Shown piece after piece: positions 17,293 to 26,700 of a stretch of DNA of 64,000 nt. The stretch covers positions 1 to 64,000 of the forward strand of contig FOEK01000020.1 of NCBI GenBank assembly GCA_900110635.1. Reading direction: 5' to 3'. The first letter of the stretch is position 1. Every line of letters begins with the position of its first letter. Under the pieces are notes generated by a model. That model was not told the DNA's origin. It worked only from the letters and a program-made list of their open reading frames with translations, and searched no databases. The DNA comes from Lachnospiraceae bacterium NE2001. Its GTDB lineage: Bacteria > Bacillota > Clostridia > Lachnospirales > Lachnospiraceae. Position numbers and translations under genes: made by a program.

Positions 17293-19110
17293 TTGAAGAA
17301 AAAGATTGCTATGGTATTAGCACTCATTATGCTGATATCAATTATCCCCAATGCAAAGTTTAATAAGTACGTTGATGTATCAGATACCTATGCAGCTACA
17401 CAGGTGACAGGAGCGGCGGTTGTAGATATGGCCAGAAACTATATCGGCCCTATGACCTATATTCCTGGCGGAATGGATCTGACGGTTGGCTGTGATTGTT
17501 CCGGTTTTGTGTGTGCTATTTACAGATTGCTTGGAGTTGATTTCGTATCCAAAGGAGTTAGGTCCAGCTATGATATGTGGTATTATCCTGAGAAGATAAA
17601 TGCTGTAAAGATTGCAACAACAGACAAGGCTGCTATAAGAAACGGTGATCTTGTTATCACGAATGCAGGTAATCATGTTGGTATAGGAACTGATAATGGA
17701 CATATGATTCATCAGTCCAACTCACGTCTCAATGAAGTACGTGAGGTTGATCTCGATGATTATTCTTCTAGCATTGTAGCCATCATTCGTATTGATTATA
17801 CTAAATGGGGCGGTACAAATGCTACTAACCTAGATTATAACGCAAACAACAACAATCAGAATAATAATCAAAATACTGAAAAGAAGGAAGCTAAAAAGGT
17901 AGAGGATAAAGATAATCCAGGCTTCCCTTATGCAGTACCAGCTTCTGCGGTATCATTTGGAAGTAATTCCAATGCTACTATGTGGCTTCAGACTGCACTT
18001 AACAAGATAAACGCTGCAGGGCTTGAAGTGGATGGCTCCTTTGGTCGTCTGTCTGAAACTGCCGTTAAGAATTTCCAGTCAAAGTATGGAATTGAGGCAA
18101 CGGGTATTGCAGATAATACCACAATTGACAAGATGGTTGACATATACAAGGCTTTAAATGGTATCACTAAGGTGGAGATTGTCGAGCAGAAACTGTCTAA
18201 AGCAGAAGGCGAGCAGTTTACACTGACGGTTAAGATAACACCTGAAACTACCTACAATGTTCCAATTACTTGGACTTCATCCAATGGTGATGTGGGAATT
18301 GTTGATGCAAATGGTGTTGTTACTCTTCTTAATGAGGGAAATGTCGGAATTGTTGCTACTGCGCCGAATGGTGTTTCTGGAACAACTTCAATTACAGTTA
18401 CTGGCAAGAAACATTTTAATGAATGGCACAACGGCAGATGGTATGGTGCTGACGGCAAGAGTACTTATCAATACACTGGTTCCTGGAAGCAGAATACCAG
18501 TGGTTGGTGGTTTGAAGATACATCCGGCTGGTATCCAAAGAATGAGTGGATGAAGATGGATGGCAAATGGTACTACTTTGGTAGCAATGGCTATAATTAT
18601 AGAAAGGGCTGGACCAAGGTGGATGGTACCTGGTACTACTTCAAGAAGACAGGTGAGATGGCCGAAAGTGAGTGGATAGATGGTTATTGGCTGTCTGCTA
18701 ACGGTGGATGGAGTTATACCGGAGTGGCTCAGTGGAAACAGAATAGTACAGGCTGGTGGTATGAGGACAGTCTTGGCTGGTATCCAGTGAACGAGACTAT
18801 AACCATCGACGGGGTAGAGTATACATTTAACTCAGCTGGATACTGGGTTCAGAATGTAAATAAAGATACGGAAAAGAAAGAAAGTACAGATAATAAGGCT
18901 AGTACAGATAATAAGGCTAGTACAGATAACAGTAATACTAAGGTTAGTGCGGAAAATGTAGACATTTCAAATGGCACTGATAGCACTGATAATTTAGAAA
19001 TCTCAAACAGTGACAATTCAGAAAACACTGAAATTATAGACAGCACTGGAGATTCAGATGGTACTGAGGTTTTAGAGAATACGGACAGTACAGAAAATAT
19101 CGGTAACTAA
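17293..19110 (+). CDS. Secreted NlpC/P60 cell-wall hydrolase with PG-binding, Ig-like and wall-repeat domains
   Basis: 605 residues. The start is TTG at 17293, with AGAGGAG 7 bases upstream. A signal peptide (~1-35) is followed by an NlpC/P60 domain (about 40-170: catalytic Cys in DCSGF, His in NHVGI, and a second His near HMIHQS), which would cleave peptidoglycan stems. Then come an Asn-rich linker, a peptidoglycan_binding_1 domain (about 218-280), a Big_2-like domain (~290-375), and choline-binding-like aromatic repeats (~375-520). The tail is a Ser/Thr/Asp/Asn-rich stretch with an 18-base repeat coding STDNKA. It shares its wall repeats with the preceding gene. Confidence 0.9.
   Translation: MKKKIAMVLALIMLISIIPNAKFNKYVDVSDTYAATQVTGAAVVDMARNYIGPMTYIPGGMDLTVGCDCSGFVCAIYRLLGVDFVSKGVRSSYDMWYYPEKINAVKIATTDKAAIRNGDLVITNAGNHVGIGTDNGHMIHQSNSRLNEVREVDLDDYSSSIVAIIRIDYTKWGGTNATNLDYNANNNNQNNNQNTEKKEAKKVEDKDNPGFPYAVPASAVSFGSNSNATMWLQTALNKINAAGLEVDGSFGRLSETAVKNFQSKYGIEATGIADNTTIDKMVDIYKALNGITKVEIVEQKLSKAEGEQFTLTVKITPETTYNVPITWTSSNGDVGIVDANGVVTLLNEGNVGIVATAPNGVSGTTSITVTGKKHFNEWHNGRWYGADGKSTYQYTGSWKQNTSGWWFEDTSGWYPKNEWMKMDGKWYYFGSNGYNYRKGWTKVDGTWYYFKKTGEMAESEWIDGYWLSANGGWSYTGVAQWKQNSTGWWYEDSLGWYPVNETITIDGVEYTFNSAGYWVQNVNKDTEKKESTDNKASTDNKASTDNSNTKVSAENVDISNGTDSTDNLEISNSDNSENTEIIDSTGDSDGTEVLENTDSTENIGN
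18888..18935 (+). repeat. 18-base tandem repeat coding STDNKA
   Basis: Two identical 18-base units (AGTACAGATAATAAGGCT) and a partial third lie in frame near the 3' end of the hydrolase gene. Copy changes would keep the frame and only lengthen the tail. Confidence 0.8.
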
Positions 19111-19152
19111 TAGTTACGTAAGTAACAATATGATACAAGGAGACAAATTAAC

Positions 19153-21387
19153 ATGAAGAAGGCAAAGAGAAATGCAATCCTGGGTCTTATCGTGTTCCTG
19201 GCGCTGGCTGCTGGTGCAGCATATTCAGTTGTCTGTGGACTTGGTAATGACAGAGTAGGACTCGCAAAGGACATCCCACTGGGACTTGATCTTCAGGGTG
19301 GTGTCAGCGTCACCTACGAGATTCAGGAAGACAACGCATCAGACGAGGATATCAATGCAACTATTGATAAGCTGCAGCGAAGAGTTGATAATTACAGTCC
19401 TGATGCAGAGGTTTATAGACAGGGAAATAAGCGTATCACAGTTGAGATACCTCTTGACACAAGCAAGTATGATCCAAATGAGATCCTTGATATGCTTGGT
19501 CGTCCAGGAAAGCTTGAGTTCCTCGATACTACAAACTATAACCTTTTTGCCCAGGGGCAGGAGTATGAGCCATCACTTACAGGTTCTGATGTAAAGAACG
19601 CTGAGGGTGGACGTATTCAGGATCAGACCACAGGTGCAGATGAGTACATCGTATCTCTTCAGTTTACTGATGAGGGAGCTCAGAAGTTCAGTGATGTTAC
19701 TGGTGCAAATGTAGGTCAGCCTATCTATATCATATACGATAACGAAGTTCAGAGTGCTCCAACAGTACGTGAGCAGATTTCTGGTGGTAGTGCTCAGATT
19801 GATGGAATGGATGACTTTGAAGAGGCTTCAAATCTTGCAAGCACTATTAAGATCGGTGCTCTTCCACTTACACTGAAGGAACTGTCCTCACAGGTGGTTG
19901 GACCAAAGCTTGGTTCAGACGCACTTAGGACATCACTTATAGCAGGTGCAATCGGTCTCTGTATCATTTTCCTTATAATGATAATCATCTTCAGATTCCC
20001 AGGCTTCATTGCTGCTCTTGCACTTACACTTTATACAATACTTGAGCTGTTCTTCCTGAACACTCTGCACATCACACTGACACTTCCTGGTATTGCAGGT
20101 ATCATCCTGTCAATCGGTATGGCGGTTGATGCGAATGTTATCATATTCACGCGTATTAAAGAGGAACTTGGTGCTGGCAAGACAGTTAAGACTGCAGTTA
20201 AGGCCGGTTTCAACAAGGCTATGTCAGCCATCCTTGATGGAAATATCACAACAATCATTGCTGGTATTGTACTGCTCATTATGGGTACAGGTACAGTTAA
20301 GGGCTTTGCTCGTACACTTATCCTTGGTATTGTTCTCTCTATGTTCACAGCACTTGTTGTTACAAGACTCTTACTCAACATCTTTGTAGCACTTGGTGTT
20401 ACAAACAAGAAGATGTACGGAGCTGCTAAGGAGCCAAAGATTACAAGCTATTCAAAGGGCTTCAAGTATGCAATTGTATTTTCAGCATTAGTAATCATCA
20501 CAGGTCTTGCATTCCTCTTTGTTAATAAGGGAATTGGCACTCGTGGAAATACTATGAACTTCTCACTTGAGTTCAGCGGTGGTACTTCAACATCAGTTAC
20601 ATTTAATGAGGAATACACACTTCAGAAGGCTGAGTCAGATGTTCTTCCAGTATTCTCAGAGCTTGGTATAGATGGAGTTCAGATTCAGACTGTAGATGGA
20701 ACTAATCAGGTTGTCTTCAAGTCAGGACTTCTTGATGAGTCACAGCGTAGTGAGCTTGCTGATTCACTTAAGACAAAGTTTGAGCTTACAGATGACAAGA
20801 TTGATTCACAGAATATTTCAAGCACAATCAGTTCAGAGACACAGAGAGATGCTATACTTGCAGTAGTTATTGCGTCACTCCTGATGCTTATATATATCGC
20901 ATTTAGATTCAGTGATGCTCGTTTCGGTGTCAGTGCCGTACTTGCTCTGATCCACGATGTAATGTTTGTATTCTTTGCATACACCGTTCTGTACCTGTCT
21001 GTAGGTGGTACATTTATCGCTTGTATGCTTACAATAGTCGGTTACTCCATCAACTCATCTATCATCATCTTCGACCGTATCCGTGAGAACCTGAAGATAA
21101 TGAATATCGAGAAGGATGGCTATGACAAGATAGTTGATACAAGTATTTCACAGACATTTACTCGTAACATCTACACCAACTTAACCACCTTCGTAACAAT
21201 CCTGATGCTGTACATCCTTGGTGTTGCATCACTTAAAGAGTTTACACTCACACTGATGGTTGGTGTTATAGCTGGTACTTATTCATCTATCTGTATCACA
21301 GCTCCACTGTGGCTGTGGCTTCGTAAGAAGATTGGTTCTAAAGAAGAAACCACTGATACTGCAAAGAAAGCAGTAGCTAAGAAATAA
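19153..21387 (+). CDS. secDF: Fused protein-export subunit SecDF
   Basis: 744 residues, a natural SecD-SecF fusion. The SecD half starts with a membrane helix and the GLDLQGGV motif, then a periplasm-equivalent P1 domain and five helices with the GMAVDANVIIFTRIKEE signature. The SecF half begins near residue 430 and has the LEFSGGTSTSV motif and the SINSSIIIFDRIREN signature. SecDF uses the ion gradient to pull exported proteins through SecYEG. The total of 12 helices is typical. It follows secreted-protein genes but is a separate housekeeping gene. Confidence 0.97.
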   Translation: MKKAKRNAILGLIVFLALAAGAAYSVVCGLGNDRVGLAKDIPLGLDLQGGVSVTYEIQEDNASDEDINATIDKLQRRVDNYSPDAEVYRQGNKRITVEIPLDTSKYDPNEILDMLGRPGKLEFLDTTNYNLFAQGQEYEPSLTGSDVKNAEGGRIQDQTTGADEYIVSLQFTDEGAQKFSDVTGANVGQPIYIIYDNEVQSAPTVREQISGGSAQIDGMDDFEEASNLASTIKIGALPLTLKELSSQVVGPKLGSDALRTSLIAGAIGLCIIFLIMIIIFRFPGFIAALALTLYTILELFFLNTLHITLTLPGIAGIILSIGMAVDANVIIFTRIKEELGAGKTVKTAVKAGFNKAMSAILDGNITTIIAGIVLLIMGTGTVKGFARTLILGIVLSMFTALVVTRLLLNIFVALGVTNKKMYGAAKEPKITSYSKGFKYAIVFSALVIITGLAFLFVNKGIGTRGNTMNFSLEFSGGTSTSVTFNEEYTLQKAESDVLPVFSELGIDGVQIQTVDGTNQVVFKSGLLDESQRSELADSLKTKFELTDDKIDSQNISSTISSETQRDAILAVVIASLLMLIYIAFRFSDARFGVSAVLALIHDVMFVFFAYTVLYLSVGGTFIACMLTIVGYSINSSIIIFDRIRENLKIMNIEKDGYDKIVDTSISQTFTRNIYTNLTTFVTILMLYILGVASLKEFTLTLMVGVIAGTYSSICITAPLWLWLRKKIGSKEETTDTAKKAVAKK

Positions 21388-21395
21388 TAACTTTT

Positions 21396-21427
21396 TGAAA
21401 AGACAGGGGATATCCCCTGTCTTTTTT
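21396..21427 (+). terminator. Terminator of secDF
   Basis: Perfect AAAGACAGGGGA/TCCCCTGTCTTT stem with a two-base loop, followed by TTTTTT. The arms match those of the repeat at 11641-11697. Confidence 0.9.
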
Positions 21428-21433
21428 GATTAG

Positions 21434-21462
21434 TTGCCGCAGACTCAACTTTGTGGTACAAT
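21434..21462 (+). promoter_or_regulatory. Candidate sigma-A promoter of apt
   Basis: TTGCCG (21434-21439), a 17-base spacer and TACAAT (21457-21462), located ~100 bases before the apt ATG and just after the secDF terminator. Confidence 0.55.
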
Positions 21463-21478
21463 ACTCCCTATATCAATG

Positions 21479-21516
21479 AAATGTGACAGTGTTGTATGTA
21501 TACATTTGTCACATTT
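21479..21516. promoter_or_regulatory. Inverted repeat in the apt leader
   Basis: Arms AAATGTGACA and TGTCACATTT are separated by 18 bases and lie downstream of the candidate promoter, 45 bases before apt. It could be an operator or an RNA stem; it has no T tract directly after it. Confidence 0.45.
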
Positions 21517-21560
21517 TAGGTTTTTATAGGAAAATCTAATAGTATTCGGAGGTGGGGTAA

Positions 21561-22085
21561 ATGAAAACAATAGAGGATTATATCGTAACAATTCCGGATT
21601 TCCCAGAACCGGGAATTATGTTTAGAGATGTTACAGGCGTGCTTGATAGTGCCGAGGGTCTTCAGATGGCAATCGACGAGCTCTATAAGCTTCTTCAGGG
21701 CGTAGAGTATGATGTGATCGCTGGAGCAGAGGCAAGAGGTTTCCTTTTCGGTATGCCACTGGCTTACAAAGCTAACAAGCCATTTGTACCAGTAAGAAAG
21801 AAGGGCAAGCTGCCTAGAGAAACAGTAGAAAAGACTTATGATCTTGAGTATGGTACAGCAACTATTGAGATTCATAAGGATGCAATTAAGCCTGGTCAGA
21901 AGGTCGTACTTGTTGATGACCTTATCGCAACAGGTGGTACCATCAAGGCTGCAGCAGATCTCTTCCAGGAGCTTGGAGGAGAGGTTGTAAAGATGCTGTT
22001 CCTTATAGAGCTTGAGGGACTGAATGGACGAGCTAAGCTGGAAGGCTATGATGTAGCATCCGTTGTAAAATATCCTGGTAAGTAG
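21561..22085 (+). CDS. apt: Adenine phosphoribosyltransferase
   Basis: 174 residues, the usual length. It converts adenine and PRPP to AMP in purine salvage. The N-terminal FPEPGIMFRDVT segment and AGAEARGF motif bind the base; the PRPP loop is VVLVDDLIATGGT (about residues 114-126). A good GGAGGTGGGG ribosome binding site precedes the ATG. It is followed by a structured repeat and then rel, a common Firmicute pairing of purine salvage with (p)ppGpp synthesis. Confidence 0.97.
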   Translation: MKTIEDYIVTIPDFPEPGIMFRDVTGVLDSAEGLQMAIDELYKLLQGVEYDVIAGAEARGFLFGMPLAYKANKPFVPVRKKGKLPRETVEKTYDLEYGTATIEIHKDAIKPGQKVVLVDDLIATGGTIKAAADLFQELGGEVVKMLFLIELEGLNGRAKLEGYDVASVVKYPGK

Positions 22086-22219
22086 GACCAAGGTTTGCGC
22101 AGCAAACCTTGCGGAGCAAAGCGACCAGCAAGCTGCGGGTTCTGCTTGCCTAGCAGGCAAGTAGAAGCAGGCAGCGTAAAGCTAGAAGGTCAGACCAAGG
22201 TTTGCGCAGCAAACCTTGC
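22086..22219. repeat. Multi-stem palindromic element with 27-base terminal direct repeats
   Basis: The 27-base segment at 22086-22112 recurs exactly at 22193-22219; each copy is itself a hairpin (AAGGTTTGC-GCA-GCAAACCTT). Between them lie further stems, including TTGCCTAGCAGGCAA and CTGCTT/AAGCAG. The block fills most of the apt-rel gap and ends before the rel ribosome binding site. Coding is unlikely. Confidence 0.75.
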
Positions 22220-22258
22220 AATACATTTCACATTGATATATGAAAGGAGGAGTTAGCA

Positions 22259-24610
22259 ATGTCAGATAACGATAAGACAAAGGATTTAACGCAAAATGAA
22301 AATGAATCAGTAAAATCAGATCAGGCAGCGAAGACAGAAGAACGTCTTCCTATCAACAAGATAATCAACGACAGCGCTAAGACTGGCGACCTAGCTACTC
22401 CTGAAGATTTCACCGATCCAGATGATATCTACAAGGTGCTGATTGAGAAAATCAAGATATATCATCCATCAGATGATTTTTCGTTGATTGAGAAGGCATA
22501 CCATATAGCGGACGAGGCTCACAATGGTCAGAAGAGAAAGTCCGGTGAGCCATACATTATTCATCCGCTTTGCGTGGCTATTATCCTCGCAGAGCTTGAG
22601 ATGGATAAGGAGACAATTATTGCAGGTCTCCTGCACGACGTTATCGAAGATACAGAGTACACTAAAGAAGATTTGTCCAGGGAGTTTTCACCAGAGATTG
22701 CAGGTCTCGTGGATGGTGTTACAAAGCTGACACAGCTCAATCTTTCTCAGGATAAGATAGAGATTCAGGCAGAGAATCTTCGTAAAATGTTCCTGGCAAT
22801 GGCCAAGGATATTCGAGTAATAATCATCAAGCTGGCTGATAGACTTCATAATCTTCGTACCCTTCAGTATCAGACTGCTGCAAAGCAGATCGAGAAGGCT
22901 CGCGAGACCATGGATATCTATGCTCCTATCGCTAATCGTCTGGGTATATCTCGTATTCAGGTTGAGATGGATGACCTTTGCATGCAGTATCTGGAGCCAG
23001 AGGTATATGCTGACCTCAGAGCACAGATTGACGAGATCATCATAGATCGTGAAGAGTTCATCAATGATATGGTTAACGAGGTGACTGAGTACATCAAGGA
23101 AGCCGAGATAGAGGCGGAGATTGAAGGACGTGTAAAGCACCTTTTCAGCATTTACAAGAAAATGAAGACTCAGGGCAAGACTCTCGATCAGATATATGAT
23201 CTATTCGCACTTCGAATCAAGGTAGAATCTGTCAGAGACTGCTATGCTGCTCTGGGTATAATTCATGAAAAATATAAGCCAATCCCAGGTCGTTTCAAGG
23301 ATTACATAGCTATGCCAAAGCCTAATATGTATCAGTCTTTACATACGACTTTGATCGGACATGGCGGAAGACCATTTGAGATTCAGATTCGTACTTATGA
23401 TATGCACCGTACTGCTGAGTACGGAATTGCTGCTCACTGGAAGTATAAAGAGAACGGAAGTCAGAAGGTTTCTCAGGAAGAAAAGATGAACTGGCTCCGT
23501 GAGATACTTGAGTGGCAAAATGATACAAAGGACAATAAGGAGTTTATAAATGCAGTTAAAACTGACCTGGATATGTTCCAGGATCAGGTTTATGTATTTA
23601 CCCCGCAGGGTGATGTCATAACACTGCCAAGAGGCTCCAACACTATTGATTTTGCTTATGCAATTCATACTGCAGTTGGTAACAGGATGGTTGGTGCCCG
23701 TATCAATGGACGTCAGGTTCCGATTGAGACACAGCTTCACAGTGGTAACCGCGTGGAGATTATTACTTCAACTAATACCAAGGGCCCGAGTATGGACTGG
23801 CTCAACATTGTTAAGAGTACTCAGGCTAAAACTAAGATAAATCAGTGGTTCCGTCAGGAACTGAAAGAAGAAAATATCATAAAGGGAAAGTCGGCAGTTG
23901 AGAATTACTGCAAGAGCAAGAATATTCCACTTTCTGATCTTATGAAACCGGAATATGTTGCGGCAACTCTCAAGCGTTACAATTTTGGAGACTGGGATTC
24001 ACTTATGGCTGCCATTGGACATGGCGGTCTTAAGGAAGGACAGATAGTAAATCGACTGATCGAGGAACACCGCAGACTTACTGAGAAAAATATCGCTGAT
24101 ACAGATCTTGCTGATGAGATTAACCGTAAGAGTAAACATTTTGATATTCCAAAGGGAAGTATACAGGTTCACGGAGTACACGATATTGCGGTACGTTTCT
24201 CCAAATGCTGTTCACCGGTCCCTGGTGATGAGATAATTGGTTTTGTAACCAGAGGACGAGGTATTTCAATACATAGAACTGATTGCGAGAATCTTCTTAC
24301 AATGAGCGAGGAAGAGAGAGAACGTCTTATCGAGGCTGAATGGGTTGAAGAAGCTGAAGACCGCAGTGCGGAGTTCATCGCTGATATAAATGTATATGCT
24401 ATGGACCGAAATGCTTTGATCCACGATATAACCAAGGTCTTTATGGAGGCAGAGATTCCGATCAAAAAGATAGAGGGCCGTGTTAATAAGCAGGGCAAGT
24501 CCACTGTTAATGTACAATTTGGAGTTAAGTCCAAAGGTGATATGAATGCTCTGATCTCTAAGATCCGAAGCATCGAGGGAATTATTGACATAGAACGTAC
24601 CCAAGGCTAA
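22259..24610 (+). CDS. rel: Bifunctional (p)ppGpp synthetase/hydrolase
   Basis: 783 residues, RelA/SpoT family. After a ~70-residue acidic extension comes the HD hydrolase domain (HNGQKRKSGEPYIIHP, LLHDVIEDT), then the synthetase domain (about 270-400, with the RFKDYIAMPKPN loop), TGS (~430-490), a Cys-containing helical/zinc-finger region (KCCSPVPGD) and a C-terminal ACT domain (~705-783). The HD box and synthetase residues look intact, so both activities are expected. It makes and degrades the stringent-response alarmone on ribosomes. The GAAAGGAGG site 8 bases upstream supports the start. Confidence 0.96.
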   Translation: MSDNDKTKDLTQNENESVKSDQAAKTEERLPINKIINDSAKTGDLATPEDFTDPDDIYKVLIEKIKIYHPSDDFSLIEKAYHIADEAHNGQKRKSGEPYIIHPLCVAIILAELEMDKETIIAGLLHDVIEDTEYTKEDLSREFSPEIAGLVDGVTKLTQLNLSQDKIEIQAENLRKMFLAMAKDIRVIIIKLADRLHNLRTLQYQTAAKQIEKARETMDIYAPIANRLGISRIQVEMDDLCMQYLEPEVYADLRAQIDEIIIDREEFINDMVNEVTEYIKEAEIEAEIEGRVKHLFSIYKKMKTQGKTLDQIYDLFALRIKVESVRDCYAALGIIHEKYKPIPGRFKDYIAMPKPNMYQSLHTTLIGHGGRPFEIQIRTYDMHRTAEYGIAAHWKYKENGSQKVSQEEKMNWLREILEWQNDTKDNKEFINAVKTDLDMFQDQVYVFTPQGDVITLPRGSNTIDFAYAIHTAVGNRMVGARINGRQVPIETQLHSGNRVEIITSTNTKGPSMDWLNIVKSTQAKTKINQWFRQELKEENIIKGKSAVENYCKSKNIPLSDLMKPEYVAATLKRYNFGDWDSLMAAIGHGGLKEGQIVNRLIEEHRRLTEKNIADTDLADEINRKSKHFDIPKGSIQVHGVHDIAVRFSKCCSPVPGDEIIGFVTRGRGISIHRTDCENLLTMSEEERERLIEAEWVEEAEDRSAEFIADINVYAMDRNALIHDITKVFMEAEIPIKKIEGRVNKQGKSTVNVQFGVKSKGDMNALISKIRSIEGIIDIERTQG

Positions 24611-24727
24611 AGATGTTCCTGTGATAACCGCTGTTCTACCTTAGTATTCGACTACAAGTTCAATGACAACCTCTTTTCTAAGTGTTAAGATATAAATATC
24701 ATTTCATCTGGAAGAGGAGGTCTTAAA

Positions 24728-25045
24728 ATGGAGAACAGTATTAGCGTAAGAAGAACAGGTCTGCGTATAAAGAAGATGTTATCTGAGGCCGGGGTTGGTG
24801 TGAGGGACCTGCAGAAGGCTTTAGGACTGGCCTGCCCACAATCTATTTACCGATGGTTTGCGGGAACGGCGCTTCCAACCGTTGATCATTTATATACCAT
24901 TAGCCGTTTGCTTGGTGTATCGGTGGATGATCTCCTGGCGTTGGATTATACAATAGAAGTGAAGGATACGGTAGGTTATCGCTATATGAAGATATATTAT
25001 GATCATTTGTTCCGTTATCCTAATCCGGAGCATAGGAATAAGTAA
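24728..25045 (+). CDS. XRE-family helix-turn-helix regulator
   Basis: 105 residues. An XRE/Cro-type HTH covers about residues 10-70 (LRIKKMLSEAGVGVRDLQKAL, ending in the usual LGVSVDDLLAL). The last 35 residues are Tyr/His/Arg-rich and have no recognised domain. It has its own GAGGAGG ribosome binding site and terminator, so it is a single-gene unit between rel and hemZ. Its targets are unknown. Confidence 0.8.
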   Translation: MENSISVRRTGLRIKKMLSEAGVGVRDLQKALGLACPQSIYRWFAGTALPTVDHLYTISRLLGVSVDDLLALDYTIEVKDTVGYRYMKIYYDHLFRYPNPEHRNK

Positions 25046-25050
25046 AACGT

Positions 25051-25089
25051 TTGAAAGAGTCGTATCTCACAGCGGTGCGGCTCTTTTTT
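25051..25089 (+). terminator. Terminator of the XRE gene
   Basis: AAAGAGTCG pairs with CGGCTCTTT (one G-T pair) across a 15-base loop and is followed by TTTTTTG. Confidence 0.75.
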
Positions 25090-25156
25090 TGTTGTTGAAA
25101 AGAACTCGAAGTGTATATATAATAGTAGTTTAGTGAATTAGGACGAGGGGTGTGTT

Positions 25157-26647
25157 ATGATACTTCTGGTGCAAAATGATAAAGAATACGAGACTGATCT
25201 GAGGGAGATGATATCTGCCTTCTTTTCACACGAGAAGATAAATGTCTCAACCCCTTCCGAGGTTGCTTCATTTGAAAAGGAACGCTTTGGCAGATTTCGT
25301 TTTATGCTTACGGCTCTTTTTGATGAGAAGAATGCGAGTCTAAGGCTTGAGGAGAAGGGCCACGTGCTTTACTCCGCATACATTTATGGCGATTACAAGA
25401 ATCGCAAGCGTTATCGTAATAAGCTGAAGCTGGCCATATATCGTCTTCTATCTGAGTACACAAAGCGCGATCTTCCGTGGGGAAGCCTCACGGGCATGCG
25501 TCCTACCAAGATTGCAACTCAGGCACTGGCGAAGGGGAAGACGAAGGAAGAAATAGTTGATTATTACAACTATACGTATGATGCTTCTATCGAGAAGGCT
25601 CAGCTGGCGACGGATGTTGCACTTAAAGAGAAGTCAATTATAGAGTCGGTAAATCCGCTGACGGATTACTGTCTATATATTAATATTCCATTTTGCCCAA
25701 CCAAGTGTCTCTACTGCTCGTTTGCTGCTTATCCGATTACAGATTATGAACGTCACATAAGTGACTACATCGCAGCGCTGAAACAGGAGCTGCAGCATAT
25801 AGCATTTATCAATAGGAACCGAAATCTTGTTGCGGTTTATATGGGAGGCGGAACACCAACTTCGCTTAATTCGACTGAGTTGGGCAGTATTATCCAGTGT
25901 GTTAGAGAGACATTTGATATAAGCTTGCTTCGAGAGTTTACTGTTGAGGCTGGACGCCCGGACAGCATCACGCGCGAGAAGCTGGAAATGTTGAAAAAGA
26001 ACGGAGTGACACGCATCAGCATAAATCCACAGACTATGAATGCTGATACACTTAGAAAGATTGGCCGTGCCCATACACCGGCAGACATAAAGCGGGCGAT
26101 GAATGATGCAAGGAAAGCAGGTTTTAAGAATATCAATATGGATATAATAGCCGGGCTTCCAGGGGAAACCATCTTCGAGATGGAGTATACTCTTGATGAG
26201 CTGGCTGATCTCGCACCTGAATCACTTACGGTTCACAGCCTTGCAATAAAGCGTGCTGCCAACCTTAACGAAAGATATGATGAGTTTTCAGGCGAGATAA
26301 ATCATGATACAGATAAAATGCTATCACTTGTGGCAAAGCGTGCTGAGAAGGCAGGCCTGGAACCATATTATCTCTATCGCCAGAAGAATATTGCTGGCAA
26401 TCTTGAGAACGTTGGCTATTCAAAGCCTGGGCTTGAGTGTATCTACAATATTCTCATCATGGAGGAGAGTGTTGATACTTTTGCAGCAGGAGCGGGAGCG
26501 GTTACCAGACTACTTACAACTGATAACGGTAAAGTGACCCGTGTTGATCGCGTTGAAAATTGTAAAAATGTAGATGAATATATGCTACGTATCGATGAGA
26601 TGCTGGAACGCAAGAATGCGGGGGTTGCATCTAGGATGTTAACATAG
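25157..26647 (+). CDS. hemZ: Coproporphyrinogen dehydrogenase HemZ (radical SAM)
   Basis: 496 residues. An N-terminal ~165-residue domain with the SLTGMRPTKIA signature is followed by a radical SAM domain with the C-x3-C-x2-C cluster motif in PFCPTKCLYCSF. The MGGGTPT and AGRPDSI motifs and the C-terminal HemN-like part follow. HemZ-type proteins are annotated as oxygen-independent coproporphyrinogen III dehydrogenases, though their haem role in anaerobes that make little haem is uncertain. The gene is followed by hisS, a frequent order in Clostridia. Confidence 0.88.
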   Translation: MILLVQNDKEYETDLREMISAFFSHEKINVSTPSEVASFEKERFGRFRFMLTALFDEKNASLRLEEKGHVLYSAYIYGDYKNRKRYRNKLKLAIYRLLSEYTKRDLPWGSLTGMRPTKIATQALAKGKTKEEIVDYYNYTYDASIEKAQLATDVALKEKSIIESVNPLTDYCLYINIPFCPTKCLYCSFAAYPITDYERHISDYIAALKQELQHIAFINRNRNLVAVYMGGGTPTSLNSTELGSIIQCVRETFDISLLREFTVEAGRPDSITREKLEMLKKNGVTRISINPQTMNADTLRKIGRAHTPADIKRAMNDARKAGFKNINMDIIAGLPGETIFEMEYTLDELADLAPESLTVHSLAIKRAANLNERYDEFSGEINHDTDKMLSLVAKRAEKAGLEPYYLYRQKNIAGNLENVGYSKPGLECIYNILIMEESVDTFAAGAGAVTRLLTTDNGKVTRVDRVENCKNVDEYMLRIDEMLERKNAGVASRMLT

Positions 26648-26700
26648 TTTCGTACAAGAAGGGGCTGTCCCCGCTGCATATAATTTAGGAGGAAAAATAA

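Noticed and set aside
21516-22160. 214-codon open frame antisense to apt
   Set aside because: apt is beyond doubt on the plus strand, and the antisense frame has no recognisable domain.
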